Shown piece by piece: positions 15,409 to 23,471 of a stretch of 33,303 bases of DNA. Source of the stretch: Eubacterium sp. (lineage in GTDB: Bacteria > Bacillota > Clostridia > Lachnospirales > Lachnospiraceae). How positions within the stretch are numbered: the stretch's first letter is position 1; each line of letters opens with the position of its first letter. A model generated the notes under the pieces. That model saw only the letters and a program-made list of their open reading frames with translations. It did not search any database and had not been told where the DNA came from. The position numbers and the translations under genes are program-made. Location of the stretch: contig JAFRWY010000011.1 of NCBI GenBank assembly GCA_017437905.1, forward strand, positions 1 to 33,303, read 5' to 3'.

Positions 15409-15903
15409 ATGGAAGAGAATCAGAAACAGGTATTGATCGGGAAAAGGCTGTATGCTGCGATCTGCAACTTTGAACGAAGCAGGGAAGCAAGAGAAGAGTA
15501 TTACAGCATCATGGATACACAGATCGAGAACCGGGGAAAGCAGCAGACCATCCGGGAGCAGGTCCTCCGGGTCTATGCCATGCTGTTCTGTGATGATCTG
15601 GGGATGGAGGAAGGACTTCCGGCAGGACCGGATGAGGTGGAGGCCACGGCAGACCGGCTGTACATCGGCACCGCGGGATTCGATCCGGATCACTGGTACC
15701 GGATGAAGTATCATTTCCCTGTGATCGATGAAGATAATTATGACCGTTTCGCTGCGCTGGTGCTTTCGGATCTGAAAGCGGGACCGCTGCATGAAGCCGT
15801 TGTAAATGACGGGGACATGCTTCTGGTGGGAGAGAAGAATCCGCTTCTTATGACCCTGGAGGAACGGGAATCCCAGCAGCTTCGGAAGATCGATCTGGTA
15901 TGA
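15409..15903 (+). CDS. Cytosolic protein of unknown function
   Basis: I do not recognise this 164-residue protein. It begins with ATG 15409 behind GAGGGAAGAGAAG. The N-terminal half is helical and charged (GKRLYAAICNFERSREAREE, then QTIREQVLRVYAMLF), the second half mixed (FDPDHWYRMKYHFPVIDEDN, then YDRFAALVLSDLK). It ends with a strand-like MLLVGEKNPLL. No signal peptide or membrane helix is visible. It lies 13 bases before the receiver-winged-helix regulator at 15917, so the two are likely cotranscribed and may act together. Confidence 0.68.
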   Translation: MEENQKQVLIGKRLYAAICNFERSREAREEYYSIMDTQIENRGKQQTIREQVLRVYAMLFCDDLGMEEGLPAGPDEVEATADRLYIGTAGFDPDHWYRMKYHFPVIDEDNYDRFAALVLSDLKAGPLHEAVVNDGDMLLVGEKNPLLMTLEERESQQLRKIDLV

Positions 15904-15916
15904 GGAGGGAGCGGCC

Positions 15917-16723
15917 ATGACAATACTTGTAGTGGAAAAGAATAAAAACTCACTGAAGGATACCTCGAAGTCGCTGGAGAAGGTCTGCCAGGGGGCGAAG
16001 ATCCTTGAATTCTCAGACAGTCCCAGTGCACTTGCGGCTGCCAGGGAGACAAGGATCGATGTGGCATATCTGGAGGATAAGCTGCCGGAAATGGACGGGC
16101 TGCTCCTGGGACGGTATCTGAAGGATCTCTATCCCACCGTGAACCTGATCCTGATGACGAAGAAGAAGGAAATGGCCTTCGATGCCATGGCGATCCGAGC
16201 CAGCGGATGCATCCAGTATCCGCCCCGGGAAGCGGATATTGCCTGTGAGCAGAGGGAACTTCGCTACCCCTCCGGAGAGGCGGAGAAGCGGAGAGTATTT
16301 GTGCAGACCTTCGGGAACTTCGAGCTTTTTGCCGATGGCGTGCCGGTTCCCTTTAAATACTCGAAGACGAAGGAGATCGTGGCGGTCCTGATCAATAACA
16401 AGGGTGTTCAGACCACCAACGGGGAGATCATTGCATCTCTCTGGGAGGATGAGGGGGACCCGAAGGTGAAGTCCTCCTATCTCAGTAATCTCCGGCAGGA
16501 TCTGCAGAATACCCTTTCGGATCTGGGGCTTACGGAGATCATCATAAAGCAGCGGGGAAGTATGGCCATCGCGAAGGATAAGGTGGAATGTGACCTCTAT
16601 GAATGGCTGGATAAGAAGGAGAAATCCAGATACCGTTACGTGGGCGATTATATGAATCAGTATAGCTGGGCGGAGTTCATGCATGCGGAGCTGGATGAGA
16701 TCAGTTATGCGGAGGACCTGTGA
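15917..16723 (+). CDS. Regulator: pseudo-receiver plus winged helix
   Basis: The 268-residue protein has a CheY-like N-terminal domain (residues 1-115) and an OmpR/SARP-type winged helix (about 130-235; VFVQTFGNFELFADGVPVPF, KYSKTKEIVAVLINNKG, IIASLWEDEG, SYLSNLRQDLQ). This class is common in Lachnospiraceae as regulators of unlinked targets. The receiver aligns to the phosphoacceptor as DVAYLEDKLPEMDG with Glu53 at the Asp position, and the acidic pair near the N-terminus (usually DD) is EKNK with only Glu7. It therefore cannot be phosphorylated normally; Glu may mimic the phosphorylated state. The tail ends YMNQYSWAEFMHAELDEI, typical of the family. GAGGAGGGAG precedes the ATG. A strong terminator at 16801 closes the transcript. 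Confidence 0.8.
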   Translation: MTILVVEKNKNSLKDTSKSLEKVCQGAKILEFSDSPSALAAARETRIDVAYLEDKLPEMDGLLLGRYLKDLYPTVNLILMTKKKEMAFDAMAIRASGCIQYPPREADIACEQRELRYPSGEAEKRRVFVQTFGNFELFADGVPVPFKYSKTKEIVAVLINNKGVQTTNGEIIASLWEDEGDPKVKSSYLSNLRQDLQNTLSDLGLTEIIIKQRGSMAIAKDKVECDLYEWLDKKEKSRYRYVGDYMNQYSWAEFMHAELDEISYAEDL

Positions 16724-16800
16724 CGGACCCGGGGAGACGTGGAGAACCTGCATCAGGCCGGGAAAGAAGCGGAGGATCGAAGGATCCGTCGGATAAAAGG

Positions 16801-16839
16801 AAGAAGCGGCAGTACTGCTTACGGTACTGCCGCTTCTTT
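16801..16839. terminator. Strong bidirectional terminator
   Basis: A perfect 15-base stem (AAGAAGCGGCAGTAC, 16801-16815, with its complement 16824-16838) encloses an 8-base loop. It sits between convergent genes, and both flanks give T-rich runs (TTTATTATCC on plus, TTCCTTTTATCC on minus), so it can end transcripts from both sides. Confidence 0.85.
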
Positions 16840-16855
16840 ATTATCCTTGGTACGG

Positions 16856-17905
16856 TCATTCGCGTCCTGCCTTGAACCGTGCCTTTTCTTCATACATGAG
16901 CCGGTCGGATTCCCGCAGCATCTCATCGGGGTCGGTTCCTATGGACAGGCCGAAGGAGCAGGAGTAGTCGGTCTCGGCAACGGATCTCCGGAGGTTTTCA
17001 AGCAGCTGCTTCATTTCCGCTTCCTTCTGCCTCGTACAGAAGATCACGAATTCGTCGCCGCCGATCCGGTAGATCCAGTTCCTGGTGCCGGAAGTCCGGA
17101 GGAAGCATTCCGCCAGGGTCTTAAGCCCCAGGTCTCCGGCCTGATGCCCCTGGGAGTCATTCAGCCGCTTCAGATAGTTCATATCGATGGATATGATGCC
17201 TGTGATCGCGGAACGGTATTTCCGCATATCCGTATAGAAGACCTGCCGGTTGTACAGTCCTGTCAGTGCATCCAGCTTCGTATGCTGGATGTAGATGTGA
17301 AGGTAGTACAGGATGATACCGAAGGTAACGGTCAGATTGAACAGCCCGTCCACATTAAAGAAGATGGTCAGGATCGATGTCAGCAGGGCTACGGCCAGGA
17401 AGTAAACGATCAGCAGCCATTCGTATCCGTGCCGGCTTTCGAAGGACCGGACAAGGGCAATGCAGAGCAGCACCACATAGAGAATGCTGACCAGGATAAA
17501 GGTATATCCGAGAGGGCCTCTGATAAAATGATTGTTTTCATCGATGGAAAAGGCGATCTCACTGAAAAATGCCGTGCCGTAGACCATGGTATTTATGATG
17601 GCCGGGATCAGCAGCAGGAAGTTCATACGGTGATAGACCATAAAGATCGAAAGCATGATCACCACCGGACGAAGCGTATATCCCAGGAAGGAAAACAGTA
17701 CCCGTAGTTCGGTTCTCTGGTCCAGGGATCCGGTCCAGGATTCGAAATAATCCGCGATACTGAGAATGATCACTACCGCCAGGATCCAGCGCAGGATATG
17801 GATCGTCGTACGGCCAAGATATACATCATAGACCGTGATCGTAAGGATTCCCGTGCAGACCACCAAAAGAATATAGTTTTGAATCACAAAATCCTGAATA
17901 CTCAT
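16856..17905 (-). CDS. Membrane diguanylate cyclase (GGDEF)
   Basis: The 349-residue protein has an N-terminal half of about six hydrophobic helices (for example YILLVVCTGILTITVYDVYL, ILRWILAVVIILSIADYF, FILVSILYVVLLCIALV, WLLIVYFLAVALLTSILTIF) and a C-terminal GGDEF domain. DALTGLYNRQVF begins the domain (about residue 212), IDMNYLKRLNDSQGHQAGD carries the metal- and guanine-binding Asp/Asn, and RIGGDEFVIF is the intact active-site loop (about 277-286). It should make cyclic di-GMP at the membrane in response to an unknown signal. No RxxD inhibitory site precedes the loop (the position reads RNWI), so product inhibition through that site is not expected. It ends YEEKARFKAGRE. The start ATG has CGGAG 5-6 bases upstream. 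It is a single-gene unit. Confidence 0.88.
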   Translation of the reverse strand: MSIQDFVIQNYILLVVCTGILTITVYDVYLGRTTIHILRWILAVVIILSIADYFESWTGSLDQRTELRVLFSFLGYTLRPVVIMLSIFMVYHRMNFLLLIPAIINTMVYGTAFFSEIAFSIDENNHFIRGPLGYTFILVSILYVVLLCIALVRSFESRHGYEWLLIVYFLAVALLTSILTIFFNVDGLFNLTVTFGIILYYLHIYIQHTKLDALTGLYNRQVFYTDMRKYRSAITGIISIDMNYLKRLNDSQGHQAGDLGLKTLAECFLRTSGTRNWIYRIGGDEFVIFCTRQKEAEMKQLLENLRRSVAETDYSCSFGLSIGTDPDEMLRESDRLMYEEKARFKAGRE

Positions 17906-18048
17906 AAAAACTCCGTATCAACCCCAAAACCTTCCCCGGATATCGAATAATAGCATAAAAAGGCAGAAAAATCAACCTGCGTAACGGACCTGGGCGGGAG
18001 AGCGCTCTCTTCCGTTCAAAGGATCTGAACCGGAGTTTCATAAAAAAG

Positions 18049-18077
18049 TTGCGATTGTCCGGGGAATGGAGGATAAT
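18049..18077 (+). promoter_or_regulatory. Promoter of the two-component genes
   Basis: TTGCGA (18049-18054) and GATAAT (18072-18077) are separated by 17 bases. The predicted start near 18084 gives a leader of about 29 bases to ATG 18113. The CTTAA repeats seen before the ABC genes are not found here. Confidence 0.5.
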
Positions 18078-18112
18078 TGGTTCTAAGCGGAAGATAAGGA
18101 CGGTGTGGATGG

Positions 18113-18793
18113 ATGAGACGAGAGATACTGATAATCGATGATGATGCGGATCTGTCTATGATCATATCGGATATGCTGAGTGATCAGGGGTATTCCGTAA
18201 CCTGTGCCGGGAGCAGCGAGGAGGCATTTGCCCTGCTTTCCGACAGAACCTTTCATCTGATCCTGCTGGACATCAATCTTCCGGATGCGGAGGGCTTTGA
18301 TGTCTGCCGGGAGCTTCGGAGGGTGTCTGAAGTGCCGGTGATCTTTGCCAGCGCAAGGACCAGTGAGACCGACCGGGTCACGGGTCTTGATCTGGGCGGA
18401 GATGATTATATCCCGAAGCCCTTCTCCATGAAGGAACTGCTGTCCCGGATCAATGCGCTGATCCGCCGGACCTACGGCTTCAATGAGATGGAGAAGAAGG
18501 TCCCCTTCGGAAATGTAACCGTGGATATCGGTTCACGTTCCGTGGTGAAGAATGGCACGGCGGTGAGCCTTTCCATGCGGGAATTTGATCTTCTGAAGTA
18601 CCTCTTAGAGCATCCCAATACGGCAATCCCGAAGGATAAGCTGCTCAGTGAAGTCTGGGGAGCTTTCTCTGAGGTGGATCCCTCCACCCTTACGGTACAC
18701 ATCCGGTGGCTCCGGGAGAAGCTGGAGGATAACCCGGCAGATCCGAAGTACATAAAAACAGTTTATAAGGTCGGATATATGATGGAACTCTGA
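18113..18793 (+). CDS. OmpR-family response regulator
   Basis: The 226-residue protein has a canonical receiver (residues 1-115: IIDDDADL acidic pair, LILLDINLPDAEGFD phosphoacceptor at Asp52-53, FASAR, and the switch Lys in IPKPFSMKELL) and an OmpR/PhoB winged-helix DNA-binding domain (about 128-226: LSMREFDLLKYLLEHPN, DPSTLTVHIRWLREKLE, YIKTVYKVGYMM). It should be activated by the kinase encoded immediately downstream and bind direct repeats. It is the first gene of a kinase/ABC transporter module, and the CTTAA triplet at 20008-20033 is a likely target. The start ATG 18113 has a weak GGTGTGGATGG upstream; no better start exists. Confidence 0.9.
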   Translation: MRREILIIDDDADLSMIISDMLSDQGYSVTCAGSSEEAFALLSDRTFHLILLDINLPDAEGFDVCRELRRVSEVPVIFASARTSETDRVTGLDLGGDDYIPKPFSMKELLSRINALIRRTYGFNEMEKKVPFGNVTVDIGSRSVVKNGTAVSLSMREFDLLKYLLEHPNTAIPKDKLLSEVWGAFSEVDPSTLTVHIRWLREKLEDNPADPKYIKTVYKVGYMMEL

Positions 18794-18852
18794 AGCGGGT
18801 GAAACGAGCCGAAGAATCCCCCGGTTCGAATCAGAGATATGGAGACAATAAC

Positions 18853-20004
18853 ATGAAAAGAAGAATACTCTGCATCACCATACTATTCTCGCTGCTTCTT
18901 GTGGGAGCAGCGTTTTTCGTATCTATGCTTACCCATGATAAATCGCAGCAAAGTACCAGGTCCGAAGAGGTTTTGGTAGCGAATGAGATTGCACGGCTGA
19001 TCGATGCCGGGGAATATACCGAGGCCCGGGAGAAGGCGGATCGGCTGGGAGACTCCCTTCGCGGATCTACGGTAGGCGGAACCTTCGGGAAGGATGGCAT
19101 TATCGTGTGCGGTCTTGCCATCTTCTTTATGGGCATGGTTTTCCTTTATGTTTATTTTAAAATCCTCCGTCCCTTTGACCGGATGAAGGAGTATGCCGCA
19201 GAGATCGCAAAGGGGAATTTCGATGTGGGGCTGAATGTGGAGCGGTCCAATTATTTCGGGGCCTTTACCTGGGCCTTTGACTGTATGCGAAAGGAGATCA
19301 CCCGGTCCCGTGCAGCGGAGCGTGAAGCAGTGGAGAACAACAAAACGGTGATCGCCACATTATCCCATGATATCAAAACTCCCATCGCTTCCATACGGGC
19401 CTATGCGGAGGGCCTGGAGGCGAATCTGGATACAACCCCCGAACGCCGGGCAAAATATGTATCCGTCATTATGCGGAAATGTGACGAGGTGACAACGCTT
19501 ACCAATGATCTCTTCCTGCATTCCCTTTCGGATCTGGGTAAGCTTCAGATGCAGCCGGAGGAATTCGAGGCGGTTCCTTTCCTGGAGGAGACCATCCGGG
19601 AGATTTCCGCAGAGCAGCAGGATGTTGAGTTTGAGAAGCCGGATTTCTCACCGGTGATCAGCACGGACAAGAAGCGGCTCACCCAGGTGGTGGAGAATCT
19701 GATCAACAATTCCCGGAAATATGCAAAGACGAAGATACGGATATTTATGACGGAGAAGGACGGAATGCTGGAGCTTCATTTCACGGATGAGGGACCCGGT
19801 ATTCCGGATGAGGATATGCCCTTTATCACAGGAAAGTTCTACCGCGGAAGAAACGCAGGAGAAGAGAACGGCTCGGGCCTCGGACTCTATATCGTTAGAT
19901 ACATCGCCGAACAGTCCGGCGGAAGTCTCATGCTGCAAAATCGCGGCGGAGGAGAGACGGGGCTTGAGGCGGTTGTGTCGATTCCCATCAGGAACGAAAT
20001 GTGA
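18853..20004 (+). CDS. Sensor histidine kinase
   Basis: The 383-residue protein has an N-terminal membrane helix (ILCITILFSLLLVGAAFFV), a short extracytoplasmic loop of about 70 residues, a second helix (GIIVCGLAIFFMGMVFLYVYF) and then a HAMP-like linker. DHp motif LSHDIKTPIASIRAYAE carries the phosphorylatable His (about residue 174). The ATP-binding domain has NLINNSRKYA (N box), DEGPGIPDEDM (G1), ITGKFYRGRN (F box) and GSGLGLYIVRYIAEQSGG (G2). ATG 18853 is preferred (GGAGAC upstream, clean start MKRRILC); an earlier in-frame TTG at 18799 would overlap the spacer by 18 codons. It pairs with the regulator 59 bases upstream. The sensor loop is medium length, so it is not a Bce-type intramembrane kinase. 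Confidence 0.9.
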   Translation: MKRRILCITILFSLLLVGAAFFVSMLTHDKSQQSTRSEEVLVANEIARLIDAGEYTEAREKADRLGDSLRGSTVGGTFGKDGIIVCGLAIFFMGMVFLYVYFKILRPFDRMKEYAAEIAKGNFDVGLNVERSNYFGAFTWAFDCMRKEITRSRAAEREAVENNKTVIATLSHDIKTPIASIRAYAEGLEANLDTTPERRAKYVSVIMRKCDEVTTLTNDLFLHSLSDLGKLQMQPEEFEAVPFLEETIREISAEQQDVEFEKPDFSPVISTDKKRLTQVVENLINNSRKYAKTKIRIFMTEKDGMLELHFTDEGPGIPDEDMPFITGKFYRGRNAGEENGSGLGLYIVRYIAEQSGGSLMLQNRGGGETGLEAVVSIPIRNEM

Positions 20005-20007
20005 TAA

Positions 20008-20051
20008 CTTAACGGTTCTTAAGTACTCCTTAATAAGAGTTGATCTATGAT
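20008..20051 (+). promoter_or_regulatory. Phased CTTAA repeats and -10 before the ABC genes
   Basis: CTTAA occurs at 20008-20012, 20018-20022 and 20029-20033 (spacing 10 and 11 bases). TATGAT at 20046-20051 is a -10 candidate and the third repeat overlaps its expected -35. This is the arrangement expected for activation by the OmpR-family regulator of the same locus. TGATC half-sites also cluster at 20041-20068. It suggests the transporter has its own inducible promoter in addition to read-through from the kinase. Confidence 0.5.
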
Positions 20052-20088
20052 GTGATCAGAAAATGATCATAAGCAGGAGAGATTCAGC

Positions 20089-20850
20089 ATGAAAAAAGCA
20101 ATTCTGAAAACCGGGGGACTCTGCAAAAGCTTTGCCCATAACGGAGGGCAGGTACATATTATTTCAAATCTGGATATGGATATCTACGAGGGAGATTTTA
20201 CCATCATCATGGGGTCTTCCGGGTCCGGAAAGTCGACCCTTCTTTACGCCCTTAGCGGAATGGACCGGGCTACTGCCGGGGAAGTACTGCTGGATGGAGA
20301 GAATATCACCGTCATGAGTGAGAAGGAACTGGCGAAGCTCCGCCATACCAGGTTCGGCTTTGTCTTCCAGCAGATCCATCTGGTAAGCAATCTGACGCTT
20401 TTCGAAAATGTGGCGGTTCCGGGGTATCTGGATAAGTCCCGTTCCACCGCAGAGGTAAATGAGCTTGCGGACTCCCTTCTGGAAAAGATGAATATCGGGG
20501 GGATCAAAACCCAGATCCCGGCCCAGTGCTCCGGCGGAGAACAGCAAAGATGCGCCATAGCCCGGGCACTGATCAACCGGCCGGCGATTATCTTTGCGGA
20601 TGAGCCTACAGGCGCACTGAACCGCCGTAATACACTGGAGGTACTGGACCTTCTGACACAGTGTAACCGGGACGGACAGAGCATTTTAATGGTAACCCAT
20701 GACCTTCGGGCAGCCCTCAGGGCAACACGGCTGCTTTATCTTGAGGACGGAAAGATCATCGGGGAGCTGGCGCTGCCTCCGTATAAAGCAGAGGATGAGA
20801 AGAGCCGGGAGACACAGGTAAATGCATGGCTCTCCTCCATGCAGTGGTAG
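20089..20850 (+). CDS. ABC transporter ATP-binding protein (MacB/LolD type)
   Basis: The 253-residue ATPase has Walker A GSSGSGKST (about residues 44-52), Q-loop VFQQIHLV (about 91-99), signature CSGGEQQRCAIARAL (about 146-160; Cys instead of the usual Leu), Walker B IIFADEPTGAL (about 167-177) and switch His in MVTHDLRAA. This is the LolD/MacB/BceA class that powers FtsX-fold permeases, often for removal or sensing of antimicrobial peptides or for extracellular lipoprotein and cell-wall functions. The start ATG has AGGAGA 10 bases upstream. The permease gene follows 10 bases later, and a two-component system precedes it. Confidence 0.92.
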   Translation: MKKAILKTGGLCKSFAHNGGQVHIISNLDMDIYEGDFTIIMGSSGSGKSTLLYALSGMDRATAGEVLLDGENITVMSEKELAKLRHTRFGFVFQQIHLVSNLTLFENVAVPGYLDKSRSTAEVNELADSLLEKMNIGGIKTQIPAQCSGGEQQRCAIARALINRPAIIFADEPTGALNRRNTLEVLDLLTQCNRDGQSILMVTHDLRAALRATRLLYLEDGKIIGELALPPYKAEDEKSRETQVNAWLSSMQW

Positions 20851-20860
20851 GGGGTGCGCC

Positions 20861-23248
20861 ATGGATCTTAGAACTTTGATCAAAGCGAATATCCGCTACA
20901 AAAAGGGTTCCTTTAAGAGCATCATCATACTGATGTTTATCATATCCCTTTCAGTGACAACCATTGTCAGCCTGAAGAAGAATTTTCCTGAATCCATCCA
21001 AAATGCCTATGACCGGCAGGATGTGGGAAATATCACCCTGAATATCCGTAAGGATTTTCTTACGGAGGAAATGATCAATGAAGTCCGGGAGTATCCGACC
21101 GTTAAGAAGGTTGAGGTGATCGATGCCATCACACCCGACATTTATAAGTTTGATAACGGAAGAGGCGGGTCCTTCGCCATCCGGGTAATGGCCATGATGG
21201 ATAAGGTGGACCGGCTCTGGAACAGTGATCTCTCCGGCTATGAAGCAGAGGTTCCGCCCCTTTCTTCGGGAGAGGTATATCTCCCCAGAGGTCTTGCCGA
21301 ACAGGACGGGGTAAAGGTCGGAGATCGGTTGACACTTGAATTTAAGGACGCCTCCTATACATTTACCGTAAAAGGAATGGTGGAAGAACCGGTTTGCGGC
21401 AGTGTCTACATGAACCTGAAGACACCCTTTATCTGCAGTGAAGATTTTGAACGGATCAGGGAAGAGAGAATTGAAGCCGCTAAAAAGGATGCAGTAAATG
21501 CTGCGGATCTTTATGAAATAGTTTACATAACTAAGGCGGATGACTGCGAGCTTTCAGACAATCGTTTCGCGTCCGCACTGTCAAAGGAGACAAGTATCGG
21601 CAGTTATGCCCACGGGGTGCTTACCCGGACGGACAGCATTCATTATCAGAGCATCATGCCGGATATTATCCTGAATATCTTCGCAATTTTTGTGATCATT
21701 CTTTCCGTGATCGTCTTTGTGGTGATGTCCAACAGCATTTCCTCCAGTATCGAAATGAACTACACCGATCTGGGGATTTTGAAAGCCATGGGGTATGACG
21801 AAAGACGGCTCAGATACATTTTCCTGGGTCAGTATATGCTGGCGGAGGTGATCGGAACACTGCTCGGTGCAGTTGCGGCCATTCCCGTGATCCTCTACCT
21901 GCCGAGAGCATTTGAGTCCTCCATCGGTACGAAGATCTTCGGCGGTGTAAATGTACTGCCAACGGTTCTGATCCTGCTGGGGATCCTTCTTCTTTCGGCT
22001 GTATTTATCCTGCTGGTTTCCGGGAAGGTGGGGCATATTTCACCGATCCGGGCGGTATCCGGTGGCAGGAGCGAGGTGTATTTTGACAGCAGGATCCGGG
22101 TTCCGATCACAGGTAAGCTGCTTTCTCCCAGCCTGGCCTTCCGGCAGTTTACCTCCGGAAAGCGCAGATATATAGCCTCGATCGTTATTGCATCGATCCT
22201 GGTATTCTTCCTCATGACCATGACGGGGATGACGGATGCTGTTTCTTCGGAAAATACACAGAGAGCCATGGGCGGCACGTCGGAGAATCTGGAAGTGTAT
22301 ATCGATTTTGATGAGTACAGTCCCGAAAATGCGGAATATGTTAAGGAGCAGATCGGAAGGTCCGAGGAGATCATCCGGGAATATACGGATATAGGTGAGA
22401 GGTATTTCTTCAATGATAAGTACTTTCTGCTGGACGGGGAGAAGATCAACTGCCGGATTTCTGAGGATGAGGAAACCTTTACAGTAACCGAAGGCCGGGC
22501 TCCGAAGTATGATAACGAGATCGTCGTGGGCCAGATCTATGCCGAGGATATGGGATACAGGATCGGAGATAAGCTTCCGGTTTCCTACAGGGGCAGAACG
22601 AGGGATTTCATCATTTCCGGTTTTGCTGTTGCCTTGATCGATACCGGGCGGTTTTTCGGAATGAACGGCGCCGGAGCAAGAACGCTGATCGATGATTTCA
22701 TTCCCAGGAACGCCGGATATAAGCTTACGGATCCTGAGAAGACCGGTGAGATCTATGAGCGTCTTAAGTCGGAGCTTCCGGAGAAGTGTTCGGTATGGAA
22801 GAATGCTTCGGCGGATGAAGAGGATGATTCCATTCTGACAAAGACCGCCATGGCCATCAAGGCGGTAATCTATGTGATCTCTGCAGTCTTTGCTCTGGTG
22901 GTGGTATCCATGATGTGTTCGAAGGCCTTTGTCCGGGAGAAGATCGATATCGGAATCTATAAGTCCATGGGCTTTACTTCGGGGAATCTGAGACTGCAGT
23001 TTGCGGTCCGGTTTCTGATCGTTGCTTTCTTCGGTATCCTGATCGGAACCACGATGAGCCTTACCATTTCCGAGAAGATGCTTTCCCTTATGCTCCGCAG
23101 CATGGGGATCGCCAGGTTTGTGATCGACTACCGGTTCTCTACGGTATTCCTGCCCATCCTTGCCGTGGCACTGAGTTACTTCATCTTTGCATATCTGGTT
23201 GCCGGAAAGACGAAAAAGGTGGAGGTAAGAAGCCTGATCACCGAATAA
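20861..23248 (+). CDS. FtsX-family ABC transporter permease with two extracellular domains
   Basis: The 795-residue protein has about eight membrane helices in two FtsX-type sets: helix 1 (SIIILMFIISLSVTTIVSL), then about 200 extracellular residues, helices 2-4 (IILNIFAIFVIILSVIVFVV; MLAEVIGTLLGAVAAIPVIL; TVLILLGILLLSAVFILLV). Helix 5 (YIASIVIASILVFFLMTMT) precedes a second extracellular domain of about 200 residues and helices 6-8 near the C-terminus. The repeated DLGILKAMGYDERRLR and DIGIYKSMGFTSGNLR are the conserved loops that couple to the ATPase. Two periplasm-like domains make it larger than MacB and different from BceB, which has one. GTAGGGGGTG lies before ATG 20861; an earlier in-frame ATG at 20822 overlaps the ATPase gene. 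Substrate is unknown. Confidence 0.88.
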   Translation: MDLRTLIKANIRYKKGSFKSIIILMFIISLSVTTIVSLKKNFPESIQNAYDRQDVGNITLNIRKDFLTEEMINEVREYPTVKKVEVIDAITPDIYKFDNGRGGSFAIRVMAMMDKVDRLWNSDLSGYEAEVPPLSSGEVYLPRGLAEQDGVKVGDRLTLEFKDASYTFTVKGMVEEPVCGSVYMNLKTPFICSEDFERIREERIEAAKKDAVNAADLYEIVYITKADDCELSDNRFASALSKETSIGSYAHGVLTRTDSIHYQSIMPDIILNIFAIFVIILSVIVFVVMSNSISSSIEMNYTDLGILKAMGYDERRLRYIFLGQYMLAEVIGTLLGAVAAIPVILYLPRAFESSIGTKIFGGVNVLPTVLILLGILLLSAVFILLVSGKVGHISPIRAVSGGRSEVYFDSRIRVPITGKLLSPSLAFRQFTSGKRRYIASIVIASILVFFLMTMTGMTDAVSSENTQRAMGGTSENLEVYIDFDEYSPENAEYVKEQIGRSEEIIREYTDIGERYFFNDKYFLLDGEKINCRISEDEETFTVTEGRAPKYDNEIVVGQIYAEDMGYRIGDKLPVSYRGRTRDFIISGFAVALIDTGRFFGMNGAGARTLIDDFIPRNAGYKLTDPEKTGEIYERLKSELPEKCSVWKNASADEEDDSILTKTAMAIKAVIYVISAVFALVVVSMMCSKAFVREKIDIGIYKSMGFTSGNLRLQFAVRFLIVAFFGILIGTTMSLTISEKMLSLMLRSMGIARFVIDYRFSTVFLPILAVALSYFIFAYLVAGKTKKVEVRSLITE

Positions 23249-23322
23249 AGGACAGGGGAGGGCCTGCCCCGGATCCGCTTTAAAATAGCGAAAATGCGGT
23301 TTTAAAGCAGGGTACGTTATGT

Positions 23323-23328
23323 TATAAT
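23323..23328 (+). promoter_or_regulatory. Candidate promoter (TATAAT) just before a terminator
   Basis: A perfect TATAAT (23323-23328) has only TTTTAA at the 17-base -35 position (23300-23305). Predicted initiation near 23335 falls about 6 bases before the terminator stem at 23342. An AT-rich inverted repeat GCTTTAAAA / TTTTAAAGC (23277-23285, 23300-23308) lies over the -35 position and could be an operator or a weak terminator of the upstream operon. Confidence 0.4.
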
Positions 23329-23341
23329 GAATAAGACATGT

Positions 23342-23393
23342 GGCACCTACCGGAATACAAGGTTATAAAAGTTTCGGGAGGTGCCGCTTTTTT
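23342..23393 (+). terminator. Intrinsic terminator between ABC operon and aldo/keto reductase
   Basis: GGCACCT (23342-23348) pairs with AGGTGCC (23379-23385), extended by CCGGAA/TTTCGG past an A-G mismatch, around a 16-base loop; GC and six T (23388-23393) follow. It can end the ABC operon. Because a promoter-like TATAAT lies immediately upstream, it could also end a short leader RNA of about 55 bases. Confidence 0.75.
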
Positions 23394-23471
23394 ATCGGTG
23401 TCGGCCGGGGGTGGTGTGCGCTGTCCCAAGGGTCGTACCGGTTGATATGTATTTTCAGGAGGGTATTTTGC

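Noticed and set aside
16739-17707. 322-codon plus-strand open frame opposite the diguanylate cyclase
   Set aside because: Antisense shadow of a gene with an intact GGDEF domain; composition rich in Gly/Gln/His/Asp is a reverse-strand artefact.
23340-23471. N-terminal extension of the aldo/keto reductase
   Set aside because: The in-frame extension covers the terminator and ribosome binding site; GGAGGG sits correctly before ATG 23472, and the family starts there.
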